Shown piece after piece: positions 58,099 through 64,000 of a DNA stretch of 64,000 nucleotides. The notes under the pieces were generated by a model. It saw only the letters and a program-made list of their open reading frames with translations. It made no database searches and was not told the origin of the DNA. Source of the stretch: Exiguobacterium acetylicum. GTDB lineage: Bacteria > Bacillota > Bacilli > Exiguobacteriales > Exiguobacteriaceae. Location: contig NZ_CP081878.1 in the NCBI RefSeq assembly GCF_022170825.1, positions 1,514,001-1,578,000 of the forward strand, given 5' to 3'. The position numbers and the translations under genes were made by a program. Numbering within the stretch: the first letter of the stretch is position 1; each line of letters opens with the position of its first letter.

Positions 58099-58530
58099 AT
58101 GAACCCGTTAGCCTTAGATGAACAACTCTGTTTTCCGTTCTATGCGATTTCACGCGAAATCACGCGTCGATACCGACCGTTACTCGAACCACTCGGTCTG
58201 ACGTACCCGCAATATCTCGTCATGCTCGTCGTCTGGGAAGAAGAGGGACAGTCGCTTAAAGAAATCGGTGAACGGCTCCATCTCGATTCCGGAACGTTGA
58301 CACCACTTCTTAAAAAACTCGAAGCTGCTGATTTGTTGCGACGGGTTCGAAAACCGGAAGACGAACGACACATTCAAATCTTTTTGACGGACGCCGGTCG
58401 CGCGTTACGAACTCATGCGGAGAGCGTTCCGCTTGATCTCGTCCGGACACTTGACGTCGACGAAGAGGACTTACAAGTCGTCAAAGCAGCCTTAAATCGT
58501 CTCGTCATGAAAATGAGCGACCCGGATTAA
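58099..58530 (+). CDS. ohrR: Organic hydroperoxide-sensing repressor OhrR
   Basis: A 143-residue MarR-family repressor. The reactive cysteine is Cys11 in LDEQLCFPFYAISREI, the expected position and context for OhrR. LTYPQYLVMLVVWEEEGQSL and IGERLHLDSGTLTPLLKKLEA are the DNA-binding part. Start ATG 58099 follows TTGGAGG by eight bases. Oxidation of Cys11 by an organic peroxide should release DNA and induce ohr. A terminator overlaps its stop codon. Confidence 0.95.
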   Translation: MNPLALDEQLCFPFYAISREITRRYRPLLEPLGLTYPQYLVMLVVWEEEGQSLKEIGERLHLDSGTLTPLLKKLEAADLLRRVRKPEDERHIQIFLTDAGRALRTHAESVPLDLVRTLDVDEEDLQVVKAALNRLVMKMSDPD

Positions 58531-58541
58531 CCGGATCGCTC
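58513..58541 (+). terminator. Terminator overlapping the ohrR stop
   Basis: GAGCGA/CGCTC with CCGG/CCGG pairing around ATTAA; it works in both directions and also ends the gene at 58548. Confidence 0.75.
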
Positions 58542-58547
58542 ATTGTC

Positions 58548-59003
58548 TTATTTGCGGCGGAAGCCTTCTTCTTCAAGATAGTTTGCTGCTTCCTTATACG
58601 AGTTGAACGCACCGTCTAAAAGATCGCCAGCGTAGACGAGCCACGTATCGATGTCTTCATTGAGTAACGTCAATTCGAACTGGTTATCGTTGACCCATGT
58701 TTCTTCAAGTGTTTCGACAGACTGGACCGTCGAGAGCGCTTTGATCGCATCTTCTAATAAGAGAATTAAAGCAGGCTCTGAGAATTCGCGGATATTGACG
58801 AAGCCTTTTTCATCCGTTTCGTATCCTGGTAGACCAGCTGCATAGACAAAACCATTTCCGTTCGGATGCAAATGATAGACGAGATTCTTCTTCTCATATT
58901 GGCTATCCGGAAATTGGAAATTGACGCGCTTCAGCGAGACATCTTTGCGGACGAGTTGTGGGAACGTCTCGATAATTCGTAGTTTTTCTTCAAAAGTTAA
59001 CAT
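58548..59003 (-). CDS. Conserved Bacillales-like soluble protein, function unknown
   Basis: A 151-residue, acidic cytoplasmic protein. Start ATG 59003 follows AAGGAGG. The text IIETFPQLVRKDVSLKRVNFQF opens, and FVNIREFSEPALILLLEDAIKAL and YAGDLLDGAFNSYKEAANYLEEE follow, giving a small alpha/beta fold. I do not recognise a named family. It lies between ohrR and the envelope operon and appears to be its own unit. Confidence 0.78.
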   Translation of the reverse strand: MLTFEEKLRIIETFPQLVRKDVSLKRVNFQFPDSQYEKKNLVYHLHPNGNGFVYAAGLPGYETDEKGFVNIREFSEPALILLLEDAIKALSTVQSVETLEETWVNDNQFELTLLNEDIDTWLVYAGDLLDGAFNSYKEAANYLEEEGFRRK

Positions 59004-59129
59004 GGTTCCTCCTTGGTGTTACAGTTCTTCACTTCTATATATGCGATGAAATCGAACAAAATGTCAACCACTGCAATGAAACCCAGCAATGATTTTAACC
59101 GTAAATGGAAACGAAAGGAAGTGTTTTTG

Positions 59130-59621
59130 ATGTCTACTGTACAATGGCATACGTTGCCAGAACGTTCGATCCGGGCAGAACGACTCGGATTGATTCCGCT
59201 CCACGGCTTGATTGCCATCATCTTAATCGGCACGACGATCACCCAAGTCATGTGGCTCGACCTGACGCCTTGGTGGATGGGGATCGCTGCTTTGCTTTGG
59301 CTCATTTACTTCATTCCCCGTATCGTCTACATACCCGTTCTTCGTGTGAAGTATATGCGTTTTCGAATCGATGAGGAATTTCTGATTGTTCGTAACGGGA
59401 TCTTTTTCCGCCGCGAAGTGACGGTGCCACTCGTGAAGGTGCAACTGATTGACAGTCAAACAGGACCAATCTTGCGGCGCTATGACTTGATCACGCTCGA
59501 CGTCCGGACAGCATCCGGCTTCGTCACGTTAGCTCGTCTTGATCGTGCGCAAGGGGACGATCTGCGCAAACAAGTCGAACGATTCGCGAAACTTGAGGAG
59601 CGGGAGGAGGAATCGTTATGA
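59130..59621 (+). CDS. ydbS: PH-domain (bPH2) membrane protein YdbS
   Basis: A 163-residue protein with two membrane helices (about residues 27-45 and 55-75) and a bacterial PH domain (DUF304, bPH2): RFRIDEEFLIVRNGIFFRREVTVPLVKVQLIDSQTGP. The last part, LITLDVRTASGFVTL, is standard. Start ATG 59130 follows AAAGGAAG. It overlaps ydbT by four bases. The pair corresponds to Bacillus ydbS-ydbT, membrane proteins of the cell-envelope stress regulon, and may act against cationic peptides. Confidence 0.9.
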   Translation: MSTVQWHTLPERSIRAERLGLIPLHGLIAIILIGTTITQVMWLDLTPWWMGIAALLWLIYFIPRIVYIPVLRVKYMRFRIDEEFLIVRNGIFFRREVTVPLVKVQLIDSQTGPILRRYDLITLDVRTASGFVTLARLDRAQGDDLRKQVERFAKLEEREEESL

Positions 59622-61066
59622 CACGGCGCGTTCATCCGCTGTTCATCTTGATGTCGAGCATCTCGATCATCCGTTCACTCCTGATTCCGTTTGCCGCCTT
59701 GATTTTAAATGCAATCCGTAAAGGGGAAATCAATACCTATACGTGGATCGGGATCAGTGTCGGGATGTTGTTCGTCATCCTCTACGGGATCGCTTCTTGG
59801 TACTTTTATACTTTTACGATTGATGCCGAGACGATTCGTGTCCGCAAAGGCATTTTTCAAAAAAGTGAACGGACGACGCAACGCAAACGCATCGAGTCGA
59901 TCGGGATTCAGCAAAACGTCATCGAACGTCTGTTGCGTCTTGCGACATTGACGGTCGAGACGTCGTCCGAGAGCGGAACACCGGAAGTCGAGCTGAAGGG
60001 AATCCGGCTTGATTTTGCGAAAGAATTGAAGTCGTCGATAAAAAACGACGGACCTAGCGTCGCGAAGGAAGAATCTGAAGAAATCGCCTATACGATTCCC
60101 GTCCGTGATTTAGCGTTAGCAGGTGCGTTGTCTGGACGCGTCGGACTGGCACTCGTCGGGATCGGAACCGCTTATCAGTTCATCGACCAATTCATCGAAC
60201 GCTATGTCGACCGGTTGTTCTCGGAACTCGCCCATTTGTCATTACTCGTCTTGAGTGGACTCGGCATCCTTGTCCTCCTCGTCATCTATATCGGTTCGAT
60301 CATCGTCTATATTTTGAAATACGGCTCATACCGCGCTGTGTTGCAGCACAATCGTTTGTTAATCGGCTACGGCATGTTGAACCGGACCGAAGTGGCGTTT
60401 CACGCCGATAAGATTCAAGCTCTCGTCATTCAAGAAAGTTGGATTCAGCGTTTGATTGGTCGGGCGAGTCTGTCCTTACACATCATCTCGGCGACTGGGG
60501 AAAAGGAGCGTCTGTTGCTCCATCCATTCATCCGGACGAACGAGATCGGTGGCTTTCTTGCAACGTATCTACCGCGCTTTCGCCAGTTCAAGCCACAGTA
60601 CGATGTCGCACCGATCGGCTTCCGTTACCGGGTCCGTTGGCCGCTACTTGGTTATGCGCTTTTGTTTACTGCACTGAGCAGTGTCGTGATCATCGTCCTT
60701 GACTCTTCCTGGCGCTTCTTGATCTTGCTGCTATTCATCTGGTTACCGTTCTATTATCTGGCTGTGCGAAGCGGCTACCGGAAGACACGGTTTGGAACGG
60801 GACACGATCTCTTGATGTTACGCAAACAATGGGTGCAAAAAGAAACGGTCTATACGCCACGACTGAAGATTGAGGAATTAACCTGGTCTGTCTCCCGCTG
60901 GCTCGAAGCAAAGGAGATTGCCCGGATTCAGATTCAACTGCGCGGCAATACGGCGTTTCATGCCCTCTATTTTGAACGAACGGACATTGACACCTTACAA
61001 CGGTGGTATAAACAATCGTTCCTTTCGACACCGCTAGCAGGGGAAGCTGAAACCGACGACGAATAA
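59618..61066 (+). CDS. ydbT: PH-domain (bPH2) membrane protein YdbT
   Basis: A 482-residue protein with three PH-like domains set among membrane helices. The first (about residues 60-130; IDAETIRVRKGIFQKSERTT and KRIESIGIQQNVIERLL), the second near VLQHNRLLIGYGMLNRTEVAFHADKIQ, and the third at the C-terminus around RTDIDTLQRWY. Helix pairs occur near residues 8-50, 160-245 and 345-385. Start ATG 59618 overlaps ydbS. It is the membrane partner of YdbS. Role in the envelope is inferred from the Bacillus pair. Confidence 0.9.
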   Translation: MTRRVHPLFILMSSISIIRSLLIPFAALILNAIRKGEINTYTWIGISVGMLFVILYGIASWYFYTFTIDAETIRVRKGIFQKSERTTQRKRIESIGIQQNVIERLLRLATLTVETSSESGTPEVELKGIRLDFAKELKSSIKNDGPSVAKEESEEIAYTIPVRDLALAGALSGRVGLALVGIGTAYQFIDQFIERYVDRLFSELAHLSLLVLSGLGILVLLVIYIGSIIVYILKYGSYRAVLQHNRLLIGYGMLNRTEVAFHADKIQALVIQESWIQRLIGRASLSLHIISATGEKERLLLHPFIRTNEIGGFLATYLPRFRQFKPQYDVAPIGFRYRVRWPLLGYALLFTALSSVVIIVLDSSWRFLILLLFIWLPFYYLAVRSGYRKTRFGTGHDLLMLRKQWVQKETVYTPRLKIEELTWSVSRWLEAKEIARIQIQLRGNTAFHALYFERTDIDTLQRWYKQSFLSTPLAGEAETDDE

Positions 61067-61100
61067 GGAAAGACTCACTGTCGGAAAGGAAGCGAATCAC

Positions 61101-62018
61101 ATGCGCAAATGGGGAATCGGCATCGTGGTGCTCGTCACGTGTCTGCTATTATATATCGTCTATGACGGATACCGGATTCAGCAAACATTGATCGGTCAGT
61201 CGGACGCCTCTCCGATTTTAAAATCAACGAGCGAGCAACAAGTGAGCCAAGACGAGACGTGGTTCAAACAAACGAGCGAGACACAACAATGGTCAAAAGA
61301 CGGAGTCGTCCGTTTCGGTCGTTATCTACCTGCTACTGGTAGCAAACAGACAGTCCTTCTCGTACCAGACGAGATCGGCTTTTCGCAGACTGGTGCCTAT
61401 GCACTAGCTCGCTATTATCATGATGCTAAGTTTAACGTCCTACTCATTGAACGACGTGGACAGGAACGAAGTGGTGGGGTCCGAAACTACGGTTGGCTCG
61501 ATCGACTCGATGTCTTGGAGTGGACGCAGCGCCTGCTTGCTGAAAACGGAGATGATACTCGGATTGTCTATCACGGACTAGGTGTTGGCGCTGCAACTGT
61601 CTTACTCGCTACTGGTGAGACTTTACCGACTCAAGTCCGTGCCGTCGTCGCTGAAGGAGCTTACGCCCGGCTTGACGACTGGTTCAGCCTACTCGCAGAC
61701 GAACAGATTCGTTACCCGGCACTCCCGTCTCTGACGGTCGCAAGCATGTGGAATAAGGGCGAACAGGACTTCTTTTATGGCGACGTCTCCGTGACACGCC
61801 AAGCGACGAAAAGTCGTATTCCGACGATGTTCATCCACGGACTGAAGGACGAACTCGTTCCGGTCCGGATGATGTATGAACTGTATCAAGCAAAAACCGG
61901 TCTTAAACAATTGTACCCGGTCCGTAATGCTGGGCATGATGAGACGTATACGCTAGACCCAGACAACTACGAAAAACGATTACGCTTATTCTTGCAGCCA
62001 TACTTGCGGGATATGTAA
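61101..62018 (+). CDS. Membrane-anchored alpha/beta hydrolase lacking the nucleophile
   Basis: A 305-residue protein with an N-terminal membrane helix (about residues 3-21) and an alpha/beta-hydrolase fold of the YqkD type. Expected landmarks are present or altered: the nucleophile elbow reads YHGLGVGAATVLLATGE, so Gly161 replaces the Ser of GxSxG. Asp250 (GLKDELVP) and His279 (NAGHDETY) of the triad remain, while the early oxyanion HG is replaced by PD. Start ATG 61101 follows AAAGGAAG. It may be a non-catalytic relative. It is third in the ydbS operon. Confidence 0.82.
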   Translation: MRKWGIGIVVLVTCLLLYIVYDGYRIQQTLIGQSDASPILKSTSEQQVSQDETWFKQTSETQQWSKDGVVRFGRYLPATGSKQTVLLVPDEIGFSQTGAYALARYYHDAKFNVLLIERRGQERSGGVRNYGWLDRLDVLEWTQRLLAENGDDTRIVYHGLGVGAATVLLATGETLPTQVRAVVAEGAYARLDDWFSLLADEQIRYPALPSLTVASMWNKGEQDFFYGDVSVTRQATKSRIPTMFIHGLKDELVPVRMMYELYQAKTGLKQLYPVRNAGHDETYTLDPDNYEKRLRLFLQPYLRDM

Positions 62019-62036
62019 AGCAGAGGAGACGTCGTC

Positions 62037-62828
62037 ATGCACACTACACAAGTATCCCATTACTGGGTCGGTTCCGACGAACCGTTCGTCGATCAACAAC
62101 AAATCGACCAGTTTGGTCCAATTACACTTGGACGTTTCGGTGGTTGCTCAAACAGTGGCCAGTATAAAAACGAAGATGGGGCTGCCATCCTAATCGGAGA
62201 TGATTGGGAGATGACCGTCGTTTTAGATGCTCACAAAACAGCAGATAGCGCAGCATTTGTCTTACAGCAATTGGCACAACATGAGTCGCGAATCCGAGAT
62301 GATTTAGATGCACCACTTGCTGAAGCATTCGGACGAATCGAGACAACCGTGCTGGATCTGTTTCAAGACCCGGATTTTTTAGCAGCCTGCACAACGTTAC
62401 AAGGCGAAACGGCATGTCTGATCGCCGTCCGCAAAGAACGCTTCATCTGGTGGTTATCGGTCGGCGACGTCGTCTTGTATCTGTTTCATTCGGATTTGAT
62501 GAAGATGGGACAAGCCGCCTTGAATCAGCGACAGTTCTATGAATGGATTGGACGTGCGAACACATTCGCGTTACCGGTCCCGAGTTATACCCGTGGCGTC
62601 CGCGAATTGCGGCAAGGGGAGAACCGATTGTTCGTGACGACGGACGGTCTGCTTGAATGCCCACATGCACCGTATGCTGAACCGAGACAGATCGAGAACG
62701 CATTACAATCAGGTGGTGTCGCTGAACTGCTCTCGACGATCGAAGCATATGGCGTTCGCGACAGCACGACGGTCGTCACGTGGACGGTCACGATTGAAGA
62801 GACGGTCACTCAACCCAGCGATACATGA
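62037..62828 (+). CDS. PP2C-like protein phosphatase
   Basis: A 263-residue protein of PP2C-like fold. Landmarks are NEDGAAILIGDDWEMTVVLDAH (the metal-binding region, in which the usual Asp-Gly-His reads Asp-Ala-His), GETACLIAVRKERFIWWLSVGDVVLYLF, TTDGLLE and VRDSTTVVTWTV. The metal set is mostly retained. Start ATG 62037 lies 18 bases after the previous gene behind GCAGAGGAG. It is last in the operon with ydbS, ydbT and the hydrolase-like gene, and it might reverse phosphorylation of an envelope kinase. Confidence 0.78.
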   Translation: MHTTQVSHYWVGSDEPFVDQQQIDQFGPITLGRFGGCSNSGQYKNEDGAAILIGDDWEMTVVLDAHKTADSAAFVLQQLAQHESRIRDDLDAPLAEAFGRIETTVLDLFQDPDFLAACTTLQGETACLIAVRKERFIWWLSVGDVVLYLFHSDLMKMGQAALNQRQFYEWIGRANTFALPVPSYTRGVRELRQGENRLFVTTDGLLECPHAPYAEPRQIENALQSGGVAELLSTIEAYGVRDSTTVVTWTVTIEETVTQPSDT

Positions 62829-62830
62829 AA

Positions 62831-62868
62831 CAACCCGCGCTCTTGATTGAGCGCGGGTTGTTATTATT
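62831..62868 (+). terminator. Terminator of the ydbS operon
   Basis: CAACCCGCGCTC pairs perfectly with GAGCGCGGGTTG around six bases, with a T-rich tail. Confidence 0.95.
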
Positions 62869-63010
62869 CTGTTTCAGGCGTTTGTTCCTGTTGCTGATCG
62901 AGTTCGACCGGCTCTTGGTCAACAGGTGGCTTTGCTTCAGCCAAAGGGAAGGCGATGCCCGCGCTTGTCAGCAAGGTGATCAAAGCGGCGCTCGTCAACG
63001 TTTGACGCAT
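62864..63010 (-). CDS. Small exported or membrane peptide
   Basis: A 48-residue peptide: MRQTLTSAALITLLTSAG followed by a likely cleavage or anchor region and an acidic, proline- and glutamine-rich tail (EQTPETE at the end). Start ATG 63010 lies 11 bases after AAAGGA, a long distance. The compositional pattern of signal-like head and charged tail favours a real small secreted peptide. No family recognised. Confidence 0.5.
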   Translation of the reverse strand: MRQTLTSAALITLLTSAGIAFPLAEAKPPVDQEPVELDQQQEQTPETE

Positions 63011-63158
63011 AGTCCAACACGTCCTTTCTGTCTCATTCCGACACCATATTTTAATAATTCTGAACATTCTTCATCGTTTCGTCAAGCAATCTTTTACTTC
63101 CACTACGTATTTTTCCCAAAAACCCAGTATACTTAAACATGAAAAAGGGGGAAATCGA

Positions 63159-63755
63159 TTGAAATTAACGAAAGCCAACACTCGTCTATTAGAAACTGTT
63201 TTACCACGATTGAATCTGAATGTCGCAGAACCAGACCGAACGGAGATTGAAGACCGCCTGCGGGCAGATATCTACGAAGCGCAGCGGAAACAACGACCAT
63301 TTGAGGAGATACACGGTCTATCCGTCGAAGCGCGACTTGATCAGATGATCGCCGAATTACCACAACGGCACCGGATGGAGACGCAAAAGCGATGGACGCG
63401 AAACTACGTCTCATCGATTTTGATGTTCATCTTCATCGAAGGCATCGATGGGTTGTTCCAGTTCGCTTTGATCGATTACTTATTCTTCTCGATCATCGCC
63501 TTGTTCTTGATTGACGCGATGTCACAAGTCATCACGGCGCCGAAAATCAAGCAAGTCAAGCCGAAGGTGTGGATTCAATTCATCATCAGCTTCATATTAT
63601 TCTCAACCTACAAGGCACTGCTCGTAACGGTCTTCCCGGCACCAGACGTCTTGATCCAAGTCAGTGGAACGCCGTCTTATATCATCGGCATCGCGGGACT
63701 GGTCGGTCTTTACATCTACTGGTCAAAGAATCCGTTACGAAAACGCGGCGCATAA
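63159..63755 (+). CDS. Membrane protein with soluble N-terminal domain, function unknown
   Basis: A 198-residue protein. The first 85 residues are helical and charged (DRTEIEDRLRADIYEAQRK); four membrane helices follow (about residues 86-185). This layout resembles DUF1129-like Bacillus proteins, but the match is loose. TTG start 63159 follows GGGGGAAATCGA. It is followed after 21 bases by a further gene. Confidence 0.72.
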   Translation: MKLTKANTRLLETVLPRLNLNVAEPDRTEIEDRLRADIYEAQRKQRPFEEIHGLSVEARLDQMIAELPQRHRMETQKRWTRNYVSSILMFIFIEGIDGLFQFALIDYLFFSIIALFLIDAMSQVITAPKIKQVKPKVWIQFIISFILFSTYKALLVTVFPAPDVLIQVSGTPSYIIGIAGLVGLYIYWSKNPLRKRGA

Positions 63756-63776
63756 TTCGCGAGAGGGGATGGTTGC

Positions 63777-64000
63777 GTGGAGTTCACACATTGGAAACGA
63801 CGACTGCAAGATCATTTCGAACGTATGGGGTTTTCCCTACTGACCGAACGCTTAGCATCGCAGGACATGGTTAAGCTCGAAGCGACACACGGTGCGTTCC
63901 TGTTCTTTCCGGTGACGATCCATCTCTATGAACGATCCGGTTGGAAGATGATCGCGTTTGAAGCAGAGACAGAGGAAGATCCCGAACTCGTCGAGCAACA
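63777..64000 (+). CDS. Cut gene, soluble protein of unknown function
   Basis: Only the first 74 codons are in the window. GTG start 63777 follows GAGAGGGG by eight bases. The text MEFTHWKRRLQDHFERMGFS then FLFFPVTIHLYERSGW suggests a small alpha/beta protein. No family can be named from this piece. Confidence 0.6.
   Translation, partial: MEFTHWKRRLQDHFERMGFSLLTERLASQDMVKLEATHGAFLFFPVTIHLYERSGWKMIAFEAETEEDPELVEQ

Noticed and set aside
1-64000. CRISPR arrays, tRNA or rRNA genes, insertion sequences, prophage
   Set aside because: No regularly spaced repeats, cloverleaf-type sequence, transposase or phage-structural text was recognised anywhere in the window.

Overview
The window reads as chromosome of a low-to-moderate GC Gram-positive of the order Bacillales, most probably Exiguobacterium. 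The strongest single marker is the rhodopsin gene at 30435-31181, which carries the H57, D85, K96, K225 set that characterises the Exiguobacterium light-driven proton pump. Strong purine-rich ribosome binding sites, many TTG and GTG starts, abundant GNAT acetyltransferases and Bacillus-like families (YdbS/YdbT, YusW, OhrR, HemAT) agree with this. No rRNA, tRNA, insertion sequence, prophage or CRISPR array was seen. Both ends cut a gene.

Layout. 1-3.3 kb: a cut arylamine N-acetyltransferase-like gene, then a Fur-controlled ferric-siderophore uptake operon with a binding protein and two permeases but no ATPase. 3.4-7.4 kb: small secreted and membrane proteins, a three-gene ABC exporter operon and a DUF2089 regulator with a membrane partner. 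7.4-11 kb: a 1073-residue FtsX-type permease behind what looks like a 31-codon relic of its missing ATPase. 11-14 kb: small membrane proteins and a decayed gene. 14-16.6 kb: ROK regulator, MFS carrier and VOC enzyme under a palindromic operator. 16.8-29 kb: a PAS chemoreceptor, three tandem GNAT genes, cardiolipin synthase, DedA and AI-2E-type membrane proteins, an M20 peptidase, a membrane carrier, an eRF1-like (VLRF1) protein, a C45-type acyltransferase and a membrane chemoreceptor. 29-31.8 kb: P-loop kinase, rhodopsin and a VOC protein.

31.8-36.2 kb holds the most suggestive accessory group: a cysteine-rich MarR regulator, a flavoprotein ending in Cys-Cys and a divergent phosphinothricin/arsinothricin-type acetyltransferase. 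Two copies of the same palindrome lie in front of them, one before marR and one before the flavoprotein gene. A flavodoxin and a YusW-like lipoprotein follow. I read the first three as a candidate small-molecule (perhaps organoarsenical or thiol-reactive) resistance module.

36-44.9 kb: GNATs, an XRE regulator with a membrane partner, a flavin amine oxidase, PhzF and HAD operon in which the PhzF start appears to be AUA, a TetR/MFS efflux pair and a coiled-coil membrane protein. 44.9-49.3 kb: a CNNM/CorC-type transporter whose mRNA leader has a 14-nt perfect match to the 16S anti-Shine-Dalgarno tail followed by a hairpin, the oxygen sensor HemAT, a membrane protein and a kinase-like protein. 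49.4-52.7 kb: carboxypeptidase M32, glycerophosphodiesterase, a secreted-type protein and a guanylate-kinase-like protein in one operon. 52.7-58.5 kb: phosphotransferase, TPR and MarR proteins, a long RelA/SpoT-domain protein, a large unrecognised protein, and the peroxide pair ohr and ohrR around a classic OhrR operator. 59-64 kb: a cell-envelope operon ydbS-ydbT, an alpha/beta hydrolase that has lost its nucleophile, and a PP2C-like phosphatase, then small membrane proteins and a cut gene.

All functions are from reading motifs by eye; no database search was run.
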